NCBI GenBank assembly: GCA_030652895.1
Contig: JAUSQH010000229.1
Span: forward strand, 1-40,907
DNA length: 40,907 bases
Origin: Alphaproteobacteria bacterium
GTDB lineage: Bacteria > Pseudomonadota > Alphaproteobacteria > UBA11222
Direction of reading: 5' to 3'
In this document: positions 1 through 8,037 of the stretch, piece after piece
Numbering within the stretch: position 1 is the stretch's first letter
Layout: every line of letters starts with the position of its first letter
Made by a program: the position numbers and the translations under genes
The notes under the pieces: model-generated
The model's input: the letters and a program-made list of their open reading frames with translations, nothing else
Told to the model about the DNA's origin: nothing
Databases searched by the model: none

Positions 1-294
1 GCCCAGGGCCAGCAGGCCGCAAGGTTATGCGCGCTGAATTTACTGGCGCATTTGCGCGAAGCCTGCGATGGCAATCTGGACCGGGTGCGGCAATGCGTGC
101 GCATCGAAGGATTCGTCAACGCAACCCCGGAATTCGGCGAACACCCCGCTGTCATAAATGGCGCCTCGGATTTGATCGCAGATGTGTTTGGCGCGAAAGG
201 CGTTCATGCACGCTTTGCCGTCGGATGCAGTAGCCTGCCGTTCGATGTCGCCGTCGAAATCGCTGGCGTTTTTGCCATTGATCCACCCCGATAA
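1..294 (+). CDS. RidA/YjgF-family protein, 3' end only
   Basis: Open reading frame running in from the window edge; 97 codons are visible and it ends in TAA. The sequence resembles the C-terminal two thirds of the RidA (YjgF/YER057c/UK114) family, with the typical stretches RVVR-like 'VRQCVRIEGFVN', 'VINGASDLIADVFG' and 'HARFAVGCSSLPFDVAVE'. Classic RidA members deaminate reactive enamine/imine intermediates; this longer alphaproteobacterial subgroup is less well characterised, so the exact substrate is not known. It stops 4 nt before the phosphodiesterase start and is probably the first visible gene of the 1-2653 operon. The N-terminus lies outside the window. Confidence 0.8.
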   Translation, partial: AQGQQAARLCALNLLAHLREACDGNLDRVRQCVRIEGFVNATPEFGEHPAVINGASDLIADVFGAKGVHARFAVGCSSLPFDVAVEIAGVFAIDPPR

Positions 295-298
295 CACA

Positions 299-1036
299 AT
301 GACCGGGTGGTTGAGCAAATATCTCTATAGCCATCGCGGCCTGTTTGATAATAGCGGCGCCGCGCCCGAGAACAGTCTCGCCGCGTTTCGCGCCTCCGTT
401 GACAAGGGCTATGGCATGGAGCTGGATGTGCAGGCTGCAGGCGACGGGACGCCGGTTGTGTTTCATGATTTCACGCTGGGCCGCATGACGGCCGCGCGCG
501 GATCCGTCGCAAACCTGGACCATCGGGCGCTGGGCAAACTCCCGCTTCTCGGGGGCAAGGAAACCATTCCGACATTTGCCGATACACTGGACACCGTGAA
601 CGGGCGCACCCCCCTGCTGATCGAAATAAAAGTGCCGCCCGGGGGCCGCATCGGACCGCTGGAAGCCCGAATCGCGGAGCTGCTGGCCCACTATAATGGC
701 CCCTTCGCTGTCCAGTCTTTCAATCCTGCCAGTGTCGCCTGGTTTGTTGAAAATGCGCCCGCATTTACCCGCGGGCAGATCGCGCAGAATTTTATTTCCC
801 GGCCTGAACCCGGCATGGCCTGGCGCCAACGCCTTGCATGGGGAAAATTATGGAGCTGCGGCACAAGCCAGCCGCATTTTGTATCCTATAATGTGCGTGA
901 TCTGCCGAGCCCGCCAACCCGCGCCGTTCGCCGTCAGCGCATTCCCCTGCTATGCTGGACGGTGCGGACGCCACAGCAGGCGGCTATCGCAAGGCGCCAT
1001 GCGGACAGTTTTATTTTTGAGGGATTTCATGCCTGA
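299..1036 (+). CDS. glycerophosphodiester phosphodiesterase (GDPD family)
   Basis: 245 aa with a TIM-barrel GDPD signature: SHRG (His12), PENSLAAF (Glu24), MELDV (Glu41, Asp43) and VFHD (His56), which are the acid and histidine residues that bind metal and catalyse hydrolysis in the family. The expected reaction is cleavage of a glycerophosphodiester to sn-glycerol 3-phosphate and an alcohol, but the physiological substrate is not shown. No signal peptide is visible, so it should be cytoplasmic. The ATG at 299 was chosen because it is 4 nt after the RidA stop and homology begins there; upstream codons in frame overlap RidA. Its 3' end overlaps the next gene by 8 nt, implying translational coupling. 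Confidence 0.87.
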   Translation: MTGWLSKYLYSHRGLFDNSGAAPENSLAAFRASVDKGYGMELDVQAAGDGTPVVFHDFTLGRMTAARGSVANLDHRALGKLPLLGGKETIPTFADTLDTVNGRTPLLIEIKVPPGGRIGPLEARIAELLAHYNGPFAVQSFNPASVAWFVENAPAFTRGQIAQNFISRPEPGMAWRQRLAWGKLWSCGTSQPHFVSYNVRDLPSPPTRAVRRQRIPLLCWTVRTPQQAAIARRHADSFIFEGFHA

Positions 1037-2237
1037 CAGCAGCGGCCAACTTCGCGTCCGCATCATCGAAAATATCGATGCGGTCCAGGCGGGGCAATGG
1101 GATGCCTGCGCCAATCCAACGGAGTTGCCATCTGGTGAGGAAACTCCCGCCAATCCCTTTTTGTCGCATGCCTTTTTACTGGCCCTGGAAAAATCCGGGT
1201 CGGCAGCCGATCATGCGGGCTGGGCGCCCCGCCACATCGTGCTGGAATCCCCCGATGGCACACTTCTTGGCGCCATTCCGATGTATCTTAAATCACATTC
1301 TTATGGTGAATATGTTTTCGATCATGCCTGGGCCGACGCCTATCACCGCGCAGGCGGGCAATATTATCCCAAGCTGCAGGTCTGCGTGCCTTTTACCCCG
1401 GCGCCAGGCCGCCGCATACTTGTCCGTCCGCATAGCAATGGCGCGCAGCACCGTGATGCGTTGATCCGCGCCAGTACTGAAATTGCCGAAAAGTCGGGGG
1501 TTTCATCAATACATTTCACATTTCTTGAAAAGGATGAATGGGAGACGCTTGGCGCATCGGGGTTTTTGCAGCGTACGGACTATCAGTTCCACTGGCTAAA
1601 CCAGGGCTTTCAAAACTTTGACGACTTTCTGAAAAGTCTTAACTCGCGAAAACGCAAACAGATACGCAAGGAACGCCGCGAGGCGGTAGCAAACGGCATT
1701 GAAATTGAAATGCTCACCGGCGATGCGATCAAGGAGGCGCACTGGGACGCATTTTATAAGTTTTATCTGAACACCAGCCGCAGCAGATGGGGACAGCCTT
1801 ATTTGACGCGGGAATTTTTCAGCCTGATCGGTGCTGCCATGCCGGATAAAATTGCGCTTGTCATGTGCAGCCGCGATGGACGTCCAATTGCGGGTGCTAT
1901 AAATTTTATCGGCGGCGAAGCGCTGTTCGGGCGTAACTGGGGGTGTATCGAAGAACATCCTTTTTTGCATTTCGAAGCCTGCTATTATCAGGCTATCGAG
2001 TTTGCCATTGCCCGTGGCCTGCAACGCGTGGAGGCGGGCGCACAGGGCGCACACAAACTGGCGCGTGGTTATTTACCCAATCTGACCTACAGCGCGCACT
2101 GGATTAAAGACCCGCGGCTGCGCGATGCGGTGCGCCAGTATCTTGCGCAGGAACGCGCGCATGTGATTGAGGATTCGCATATACTGGCCGGACATTCCCC
2201 ATTTCGAAGAAACGAGCAGGAGGAGCAAGAAGAATGA
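1029..2237 (+). CDS. FemAB-like / peptidogalycan-type GNAT acyltransferase (PF04339-like)
   Basis: 402 aa. The sequence fits the FemAB_like group of large GNAT-fold proteins: an N-terminal half with 'NPFLSHAFLLALE' and 'AWADAYHRAGGQYYPKLQ', then a basic helix 'SRKRKQIRKERR' and a C-terminal half with 'FYLNTSRSRWGQPYLTREFF' and 'VEAGAQGAHKLARGYLP'. Family members are often annotated as N-acetyltransferases or peptidoglycan-biosynthesis-like proteins, but no reaction is firmly established. It starts inside the 3' end of the phosphodiesterase gene (8-nt overlap) and ends in an ATGA overlap with the HIT gene, so the three are almost certainly cotranscribed. The C-terminus ends in an acidic tail. 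Confidence 0.78.
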   Translation: MPDSSGQLRVRIIENIDAVQAGQWDACANPTELPSGEETPANPFLSHAFLLALEKSGSAADHAGWAPRHIVLESPDGTLLGAIPMYLKSHSYGEYVFDHAWADAYHRAGGQYYPKLQVCVPFTPAPGRRILVRPHSNGAQHRDALIRASTEIAEKSGVSSIHFTFLEKDEWETLGASGFLQRTDYQFHWLNQGFQNFDDFLKSLNSRKRKQIRKERREAVANGIEIEMLTGDAIKEAHWDAFYKFYLNTSRSRWGQPYLTREFFSLIGAAMPDKIALVMCSRDGRPIAGAINFIGGEALFGRNWGCIEEHPFLHFEACYYQAIEFAIARGLQRVEAGAQGAHKLARGYLPNLTYSAHWIKDPRLRDAVRQYLAQERAHVIEDSHILAGHSPFRRNEQEEQEE

Positions 2238-2653
2238 CCGGCGATCCAAACTGCATATTCTGTAAAATTCTGCGTGGCGAGATTCCATCCGTAAAAATAC
2301 ATGAGGACGAGGAAACCCTCGCTTTTATGGACGTGATGCCGCAATCGCCGGGTCATTGCCTGGTCATTCCCAAAAACCATGCAGCAAATATTTTTGAAGT
2401 CAGCACCGATGACGCCGCTATCCTGATTCGCGCGACCCATCGCCTTGCCCAGGCTGTCAACACCGCGCTGAAACCCGACGGCGTGGGCCTGTATCAGTTT
2501 AATGGCAGCGCGGCGGGACAAACCGTGTTTCATATTCATTTCCACGTCATCCCGCGCTATAAAGACGTTGAACTTGTCATGCATGCACGCGATATGGTCG
2601 ATAAATCCGTGCTGCAACCTTTTGCAGAAAAGATAAAGGCTGCCCTGCGTTAG
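2234..2653 (+). CDS. HIT family hydrolase (HINT-like)
   Basis: 139 aa. The histidine triad His-x-His-x-His-x-x is seen at residues 100-106 (HIHFHVI), and the N-terminal CIFCKI pair of cysteines is the usual HINT opening. HINT proteins hydrolyse purine nucleoside phosphoramidates and related adducts; the true substrate here is unknown. Length is normal for the family. The start overlaps the previous stop as ATGA, so translation is probably coupled. The stop at 2653 is followed by an 89-nt gap before aroQ; a small hairpin (AAGGG/CCCTT) lies there but lacks a T-run, so I do not call a terminator. Confidence 0.88.
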   Translation: MTGDPNCIFCKILRGEIPSVKIHEDEETLAFMDVMPQSPGHCLVIPKNHAANIFEVSTDDAAILIRATHRLAQAVNTALKPDGVGLYQFNGSAAGQTVFHIHFHVIPRYKDVELVMHARDMVDKSVLQPFAEKIKAALR

Positions 2654-2742
2654 ATGGTCGCCACAGTGCATAAAAAAGGGTTGCCCTTCCCATACTGGCC
2701 TAGTCAGGTTACAAAGCTGGGACAACCGATTTGGGAGGCCCC

Positions 2743-3180
2743 ATGACGGCGCTCATTCTTGTGCTTAACGGCCCGAACCTGAACCTGCTCGGCACGCGCG
2801 AGCCGGAAATCTATGGCAAGACAACTCTTGACGATATTCATCTGCTGATGAACAAGTCGGCGGCGGCCCATGGCTGGCGGCTGGATTTTCGTCAATCGAA
2901 TCATGAAGGCGAACTGGTGGACTGGATTCAGTGGGGGCGCGAAAACACCGACGCCATCATCATCAATGCGGGCGCCTATACGCATACGTCGGTCGCCATC
3001 CTTGACGCATTGCGGGCGGTTGATAAACCTATCATCGAGGTGCATCTGTCGAATTTGTTTCAGCGCGAGACATTTCGCCATCATTCCTATATTACCCCAG
3101 CGGCGTTGGGACTGATCTGCGGCTTTGGCGCACGGGGTTATGTGCTTGCGCTTGAAGCCCTTACGGACGTTTTGAGTTAA
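2743..3180 (+). CDS. aroQ: type II 3-dehydroquinate dehydratase
   Basis: 145 aa, the normal length for the small dodecameric type II enzyme, which removes water from 3-dehydroquinate to give 3-dehydroshikimate in the shikimate pathway. The start is typical, [18 protein letters not shown], including the catalytic Tyr of the flexible lid. Further motifs are '[13 protein letters not shown]', '[15 protein letters not shown]' and 'EVHLSN', with the active-site His. ATG 2743 is preceded by a clear GGGAGG ribosome site, which decides the start against an upstream TTG at 2731. It heads the aroQ-accB-accC-aat block; the accB start is 11 nt downstream. Confidence 0.93.
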   Translation: MTALILVLNGPNLNLLGTREPEIYGKTTLDDIHLLMNKSAAAHGWRLDFRQSNHEGELVDWIQWGRENTDAIIINAGAYTHTSVAILDALRAVDKPIIEVHLSNLFQRETFRHHSYITPAALGLICGFGARGYVLALEALTDVLS

Positions 3181-3191
3181 CGGAAAGAAGC

Positions 3192-3638
3192 ATGGATAAA
3201 GACAAAATCGACCGGGACATGATCCGCGCGCTTGCGGAACTTCTGGATGAGACCAGACTAACCGAAATCGAAATCGAACATGCCGGGCTGCGGGTGCGCG
3301 TCGGCCGGCAACCAGGTGCGCCCGCCCCCGTGGTGCAATATGCTGCGGCGCCGGCAACGTCCCTTGCGGTGCAGCCGGCGCCAGGCGAAAGCATGACGGC
3401 GCATCCTGGCGCCGTTACGTCGCCCATGGTCGGAACGGTTTATCTGGCCCCGGAACCAGGGGCCACGCCGTTCGTCGCGGTAGGTGACGCCGTGGAAACC
3501 GGCCAGACACTGTTCATTATAGAAGCCATGAAAACCATGAACCCCATTGCCGCGCCGCGTTCCGGCAAGGTAGTCCGGGTTCTGGTCAAGGACGGACAGC
3601 CGGTGGAGTTCGGCGAGCCCCTGGCCATCATTGAATGA
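3192..3638 (+). CDS. accB: acetyl-CoA carboxylase biotin carboxyl carrier protein
   Basis: 148 aa. An N-terminal helix (residues 1-40) leads into an Ala/Pro-rich linker (about 41-70) and a biotinyl domain (about 75-148). The biotin attachment site is EAMKTMN with Lys114. The protein carries carboxybiotin between AccC and the AccAD carboxyltransferase in the first step of fatty acid synthesis. It is preceded by a GGAAAG ribosome site and followed after 31 nt by accC, the usual pairing of these two subunits. Confidence 0.95.
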   Translation: MDKDKIDRDMIRALAELLDETRLTEIEIEHAGLRVRVGRQPGAPAPVVQYAAAPATSLAVQPAPGESMTAHPGAVTSPMVGTVYLAPEPGATPFVAVGDAVETGQTLFIIEAMKTMNPIAAPRSGKVVRVLVKDGQPVEFGEPLAIIE

Positions 3639-3669
3639 CAGCCGGGCTGAAAATAGTTTGGGCCAGTGT

Positions 3670-5007
3670 ATGATCAAGAAATTGCTTATCGCCAATCGGG
3701 GCGAGATTGCGCTGCGCATTCATCGCGCATGCAAGGAAATGGGCATTGCAACCGTCGCCGTGCATTCCACTGCGGATTCAGAAGCCATGCATGTGCGGCT
3801 GGCGGACGAAAGTGTGTGCATCGGGCCACCTGCGGCGGCAAAATCCTATCTCAACATTCCAGCTATCGTAACCGCGTGTGAAATAACCGGCGCAGACGCA
3901 GTTCATCCCGGCTATGGCTTTCTTTCTGAAAACGCAAATTTTGCTGAAATACTGGCCGCGCACAAGATTACGTTTGTTGGTCCGAGCACGGAACATATCC
4001 GGGAGATGGGCGACAAGATCGCAGCCAAGCAGGCAATGATTGCCGCCGGTGTGCCGGTGGTTCCCGGATCGCCCGGCGCGGTAAGCGATGCGGACGCGGC
4101 CGGAATTGCCGCCAGCATCGGCTATCCTGTGTTGTGCAAGGCGGCGGCGGGCGGCGGCGGGCGCGGTATGAAGGTGGCCACGGACCCCGGCGCGCTGGCG
4201 GAAGCCCTGGCCACCGCGCGGGGCGAGGCGCGCAGTGCGTTTGGTGACGACGCCATGTATCTGGAGAAATATCTGGGCCATCCACGCCATATTGAAATTC
4301 AGATCATGGCGGATGCGCATGGCAACGTGGTGCATCTGGGGGAACGCGATTGTTCGCTGCAACGCCGGCATCAAAAAATTCTCGAAGAATCCCCCTCGCC
4401 TGCACTGGATGACGCCGCGCGCCGGGAGATCGGCCGCATTGTGACGAAAGCCATGCAAAAAATTGGCTATCTCGGCGCGGGTACGATCGAGTTTCTGTAC
4501 GAAAAAGGCGCGTTTTATTTCATAGAAATGAACACGCGTATTCAGGTTGAACATCCCGTGACGGAAATGGTGACCGGTATCGATCTGGTGCGCGAACAGA
4601 TACGCGTGGCCTGCGGACTGCCCCTCAGCTTCAGACAGGAAGACGTCGTGCTGCGCGGCCATGCCATTGAGTGCCGAATCAACGCCGAGCATCCCCGAAC
4701 GTTTATCCCCAGCCCGGGAACGATCAGGAACTTCCATGTTCCCGGAGGACTTGGGGTGCGTATCGATTCGGCAGCCTATGCGGGGTACCGGATACCACCT
4801 TACTATGACAGCATGATCGGCAAGCTGATCGTGCATGGCCGCGACCGGCACGAATGCCTGATGCGCCTGGGCCGCGCGCTGGACGAGTTCGTTATCGATG
4901 GGGTCGAGACCACGCTGGATTTGCACCGGGCGCTGCTGGAGGAGCCCGATTTTATTAACGGCAATTATGATATTCACTGGCTTGAGACCCGTCTCGCAAA
5001 CAGTTGA
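3670..5007 (+). CDS. accC: acetyl-CoA carboxylase biotin carboxylase subunit
   Basis: 445 aa, the usual length. The opening MIKKLLIANRGEIALRI, the Gly-rich ATP-grasp loop KAAAGGGGRGMK (157-168), 'ERDCSLQRRHQK' and 'FIEMNTRIQVEHPVTEM' match biotin carboxylase closely. It carboxylates biotin on AccB with ATP and bicarbonate. ATG 3670 was chosen because homology begins exactly there; the frame extends upstream to 3631, but that stretch overlaps the accB stop and is not conserved. The ribosome site is weak, so translation may depend on accB. The aat start is 16 nt after the stop. Confidence 0.95.
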   Translation: MIKKLLIANRGEIALRIHRACKEMGIATVAVHSTADSEAMHVRLADESVCIGPPAAAKSYLNIPAIVTACEITGADAVHPGYGFLSENANFAEILAAHKITFVGPSTEHIREMGDKIAAKQAMIAAGVPVVPGSPGAVSDADAAGIAASIGYPVLCKAAAGGGGRGMKVATDPGALAEALATARGEARSAFGDDAMYLEKYLGHPRHIEIQIMADAHGNVVHLGERDCSLQRRHQKILEESPSPALDDAARREIGRIVTKAMQKIGYLGAGTIEFLYEKGAFYFIEMNTRIQVEHPVTEMVTGIDLVREQIRVACGLPLSFRQEDVVLRGHAIECRINAEHPRTFIPSPGTIRNFHVPGGLGVRIDSAAYAGYRIPPYYDSMIGKLIVHGRDRHECLMRLGRALDEFVIDGVETTLDLHRALLEEPDFINGNYDIHWLETRLANS

Positions 5008-5023
5008 GAAGATCATGCGCTAA

Positions 5024-5674
5024 ATGCCTGAACTGACGCCGGAACTGCTGTTGCGCGCCTACGCCCACGGCTATTTTCCCATGGCGGAGAGCCGTGACGA
5101 TCCGGAGCTGTTCTGGCTTGATCCGGAAACGCGCGGCATTCTGCCACTGGACCATTTTCATGTTTCCCGCCGACTGGCGCGCACCATCCGCACCAATCGC
5201 TTTACGGTGCGCATTGACACCGCCTTTGAACAGGTCATGCGCGCCTGCGCCGCGCCACGGCCCGGGCATGAAGACAGCTGGATCAACGAGAAGATAATCG
5301 GCCTCTATACCGCACTGTTCGAACAGGGGCATGGCCATTGTGTCGAATGCTGGCAGGGTGAGCGGCTAGTTGGCGGCGTATACGGCGTCCAAATTGGCGC
5401 GGCATTTTTTGGAGAAAGCATGTTCAGTCTGGTGCGCGACGCCAGCAAAGTTGCCCTTACGCATCTTGCAGGCCGTTTGCGGGCGGGCGGCTTTCAATTG
5501 CTGGACACACAATTCCTGACAGCGCACCTGAGCAGTTTCGGGGGCGTCGAAATTCCGCGCGCCCGCTATCAGAAATTATTGCGCCGGGCCACCAGCAACA
5601 TTGGCGATTTCTATTCGCTGCCGGATCCCTGTGACGGCTGCGACGTCCTGCAATCAATCACCCAGACATCGTAA
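5024..5674 (+). CDS. aat: leucyl/phenylalanyl-tRNA--protein transferase
   Basis: 216 aa. The N-terminus [15 protein letters not shown], followed by '[22 protein letters not shown]', 'DSWIN', '[31 protein letters not shown]' split around the GNAT-like core, and '[21 protein letters not shown]', identify Aat. It adds Leu or Phe from aminoacyl-tRNA to N-terminal Lys/Arg, making the protein a ClpS/ClpAP substrate (N-degron pathway). It is the last plus-strand gene of the acc block. Its 3' end overlaps the convergent DUF2155 gene by 64 nt. Confidence 0.94.
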   Translation: MPELTPELLLRAYAHGYFPMAESRDDPELFWLDPETRGILPLDHFHVSRRLARTIRTNRFTVRIDTAFEQVMRACAAPRPGHEDSWINEKIIGLYTALFEQGHGHCVECWQGERLVGGVYGVQIGAAFFGESMFSLVRDASKVALTHLAGRLRAGGFQLLDTQFLTAHLSSFGGVEIPRARYQKLLRRATSNIGDFYSLPDPCDGCDVLQSITQTS

Positions 5675-6159
5675 ACCGGGTGTTCCAGCGCCGATAATGC
5701 CGGGCTGGACGCAAACATCCAGCCCGAAAACACCGGCTGCCGGTAGACCGCCCCATTGGCAGCGGACGCGGCGGTGCCAAAATCGGCAATCTCCAGATAG
5801 GCGCTGGTTTCGGGCGTCTCTTCCGGCGGGCGCTTATGGCAGGTGCGCGCGGTAATCTGCAAGGCGCCAAACTGTGTTGGAACATCAACAGGCGCATCGA
5901 AAGACATGATCCGTCCGGTGATTTTGTCGAGGCCATTCAGGCGTACGGTTTTGGCGCGCCGTTCTTCTTCGGTCTCGACGGTCACCGGCGGCGCGCCTGC
6001 CTGGGGAACTTGTAGCCACGGCGCAACGCCGCCAAGCTCTTCCTCCAGGCTCGGCACATCAAGTGACTGCGTGGGCTCATTGGGCGGAAACGCGACCTGC
6101 GCCCACCCCGCGACGGGCCACAACAGACTTAGCGCCACAATACCCGGTTTTATTTTCAT
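5611..6159 (-). CDS. DUF2155 family exported protein
   Basis: 182 aa. Residues 1-21 form a signal peptide (basic start, hydrophobic core, cleavage after GWA), so the protein is probably periplasmic. The mature part has an acidic/proline-rich stretch and then the DUF2155 core: '[13 protein letters not shown]', '[21 protein letters not shown]', '[28 protein letters not shown]'-type sequence with two conserved cysteines that could form a disulphide. Function is unknown. In many alphaproteobacteria this gene sits between aat and NDUFA12, as here. The start is 3 nt after the methyltransferase stop; the 3' end overlaps aat in the opposite direction. Confidence 0.85.
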   Translation of the reverse strand: MKIKPGIVALSLLWPVAGWAQVAFPPNEPTQSLDVPSLEEELGGVAPWLQVPQAGAPPVTVETEEERRAKTVRLNGLDKITGRIMSFDAPVDVPTQFGALQITARTCHKRPPEETPETSAYLEIADFGTAASAANGAVYRQPVFSGWMFASSPALSALEHPVYDVWVIDCRTSQPSQGSGSE

Positions 6160-6162
6160 GAT

Positions 6163-6942
6163 TTATGCCGCCAGATGCGCGGCAAAACGCAGCCGCACAT
6201 AGTCCGCCGTCCAGTTGCCCTGCGAATCACATAATGACGGCGCCAGCAGATCGATAATTTCCTGGCGAATCGACGCGTGTTTATCGCTTGGCAAAGACTG
6301 GAAGAAGGGCGCGCGAAACGTGTCCAGCCAGCCGTCAATACCGGTTGGAAGCGGGGTTGGACGGGGAATCAGTTCGATATAGTCGACATGGAACCCACCG
6401 TGCCTCAGGCGTTCCGAATATTCAGCGGGCGTTGGATAAAACCACGGCGAGACCTCGGTTTCTTCCAACCCGTATCTGCGGGCAGTCGCGCGCAGCGCCA
6501 CCACAATGGCCGCCACATTACCGTGCCCGCCAAACTCCCCCACAAAGCGCCCGCCGGGGCGCAGCGCCCTCGCTACACAGCCAATCACAGCATCGGGATC
6601 TTGTATCCAGTGCAACACCGCATTGCTGAAAACCGCATCAAAGCAGCCGGTGAACGGCAGCGCCGTCGCATCCCCGCGCACGGCGGCAAGCCCGCCTGCA
6701 TGCGCCGCAGCGATCAGGGATGGGCTAGGATCAATGCCGGTGACGTTCGCGCCCCTTGCTGCAATGGTGAGACTAAGGGCCCCATCCCCACACCCCAGAT
6801 CAAGTATTGCCTCGCCGGCCTTGGGGGCCAGCAAATCAACCACAGGGCGCGCCAGATCAGCGACGAAGCGGGCGTTGCGCGCATAGGATTCCGCCTGCCA
6901 TTGCTGACTATTGGTTGCAGCCGATGCGCCGGATGCCGTCAT
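6163..6942 (-). CDS. class I SAM-dependent methyltransferase, small-molecule type
   Basis: 259 aa Rossmann-fold methyltransferase. Motif I ILDLGCGDG lies at residues 46-54, followed by 'VTGIDPSPSLI' (acidic ribose-binding loop), 'DAVFSNAVLHWI' (motif IV) and 'ALRPGGRFVGEFGG' (motif VI). The 'NAVLHW' form and overall layout resemble trans-aconitate methyltransferase/BioC-like enzymes; the substrate is not known. It overlaps mlaD by an ATGA and is followed after 3 nt by the DUF2155 gene, so it is embedded in this operon although its link to lipid transport or complex I is unclear. Confidence 0.82.
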   Translation of the reverse strand: MTASGASAATNSQQWQAESYARNARFVADLARPVVDLLAPKAGEAILDLGCGDGALSLTIAARGANVTGIDPSPSLIAAAHAGGLAAVRGDATALPFTGCFDAVFSNAVLHWIQDPDAVIGCVARALRPGGRFVGEFGGHGNVAAIVVALRATARRYGLEETEVSPWFYPTPAEYSERLRHGGFHVDYIELIPRPTPLPTGIDGWLDTFRAPFFQSLPSDKHASIRQEIIDLLAPSLCDSQGNWTADYVRLRFAAHLAA

Positions 6943-7400
6943 TTTTTCTCTTCGGTGTTACCGGTAGCCGAGAATATGGCCTGGCCAATCAGGCTCATTA
7001 AATCAATGGAACCCTGGGTAAAGCGAATCTCGCTGCCATTTTCCAGAAAGTCTTCACTGCCCCCTGCGTCCAGCGACAGGTAGGTCGCGCCCAACAATCC
7101 TTCGCTGGTGATCTTGGCGGAGGAATCGTCCGGCAGAGGAATCCCCTGCTTAATATCCATCTCGATCACCGCCTGATAAGTCTCCTGATCTAGCCGCTGA
7201 GCGATAACGGTACCCACTTTTATACCGGACATGCGCACATCACTGCCCGTGGTCAATCCATCCACACGGTCGAATTTGGCGATAAGCATAAAGCCGCCAT
7301 CGCTACCGATACTGCTGGTAGAATATCCGAAGGCCAGAAAGATTCCGGCGACGACCAGCACTGCGGCCCCGATCAGCGTTTCAACGAGATTTCCACCCAT
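6939..7400 (-). CDS. mlaD: MlaD-like outer membrane lipid asymmetry protein (MCE domain)
   Basis: 153 aa. One N-terminal membrane helix (about residues 8-28) anchors a single MCE domain (about 36-115: 'FDRVDGLTTGSDVRMSGIKVG', 'SEGLLGATYLSLDAGG'). MlaD forms a periplasmic hexamer on the inner membrane that, with the MlaFEB ABC transporter, moves phospholipids between membranes. The other mla genes are not in the window. The short C-terminal helix after the MCE domain fits a hydrophobic pore. It lies 2 nt downstream of NDUFA12 and overlaps the methyltransferase by 4 nt. Confidence 0.88.
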   Translation of the reverse strand: MGGNLVETLIGAAVLVVAGIFLAFGYSTSSIGSDGGFMLIAKFDRVDGLTTGSDVRMSGIKVGTVIAQRLDQETYQAVIEMDIKQGIPLPDDSSAKITSEGLLGATYLSLDAGGSEDFLENGSEIRFTQGSIDLMSLIGQAIFSATGNTEEKK

Positions 7401-7402
7401 GG

Positions 7403-7786
7403 CTATATTTCCGGATTCCAGGCTTCGTAGGCCGCTGTCTTTTTGGCTGTGACGGGCTCGGTCAGTATGCTGCCTCTGGGACGATAGGCATTCGGGGTGC
7501 CTGTTTGATTCGATACATGCGGCTGTTCATATTTTTTGCGCTTATGTGCTGATTCGCCCGGTAATTCGTCCACCGTATGGTGCAGCCAGCCATGCCATTC
7601 CGGCGGAATACGCGAGGCGTCGACGTCACCATTATAAATCACCCAGCGCCGGTCCCGCTCGCGCTCCCGGTAATAAATGTTGCCCTGGGAGTCGGCGCCG
7701 ACTCGTATGCCTTTGCGCCAGGTCCACAGCCGCGTTCCCGCGCTCTGCCCATCCCACCAGGTAAACATCTGCTTGATCAGGCCCAT
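7403..7786 (-). CDS. NADH:ubiquinone oxidoreductase accessory subunit NDUFA12
   Basis: 127 aa. Homologous to the mitochondrial complex I subunit B17.2/NDUFA12, which alphaproteobacteria share: 'FTWWDGQSAGTRLWTWRKGIRVGADSQGNIYYRER' (written here in part), 'RRWVIYNG' and 'SRIPPEWHGWLHH' are characteristic. It is a supernumerary, peripheral-arm subunit that aids complex I assembly and stability. The core nuo genes are elsewhere. It is the first gene of the minus-strand operon, so its promoter lies in 7787-8028. This gene is strong evidence for the alphaproteobacterial origin of the window. Confidence 0.92.
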   Translation of the reverse strand: MGLIKQMFTWWDGQSAGTRLWTWRKGIRVGADSQGNIYYRERERDRRWVIYNGDVDASRIPPEWHGWLHHTVDELPGESAHKRKKYEQPHVSNQTGTPNAYRPRGSILTEPVTAKKTAAYEAWNPEI

Positions 7787-7917
7787 TACGCACCCCTTTT
7801 AGGCAATGACCGGTCCATGGCGCAAATCGCCGTATGGATATGGCCGAATTTGACGCGAATATGACATTCGCTTGGCCCAGCGTCCAGCCCGGTCCCGCGT
7901 CATTATTTTCTCAGGTA

Positions 7918-8028
7918 TTACCTAAAAATATTTTCGTAAAAACGCCACCCTCTTATATTACATGAGATATATATCATAATATGTTGATTTAATTTAATAT
8001 TATTCGGATGAAATAATTCAAGTAGAAG
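7918..8028. other. AT-rich stretch between NDUFA12 and nrdJ
   Basis: This part of the 458-bp divergent intergenic region is strikingly A+T-rich compared with all flanking genes. It contains an AT palindrome GATATATATC (7966-7975) and runs such as TTAATTTAATATTATT. It adjoins two consensus DnaA boxes. It could be an UP element or promoter for NDUFA12 and/or nrdJ, or an easily melted element; I could not pick a convincing -35/-10 pair. No ORF is supported in it. Confidence 0.5.
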
Positions 8029-8037
8029 TTATACACA
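8029..8037 (+). promoter_or_regulatory. DnaA box (TTATACACA)
   Basis: Exact match to the TTATNCACA DnaA box consensus, immediately next to the first NrdR-like site and the AT-rich stretch. DnaA boxes in front of ribonucleotide reductase genes are known from E. coli nrdAB, where DnaA links dNTP supply to replication. Binding here is inferred, not shown. Confidence 0.5.

Noticed and set aside
2669-2690. Terminator between the HIT gene and aroQ
   Set aside because: The AAGGG/CCCTT stem has a 3-nt loop and no following T-run, so it is too weak.
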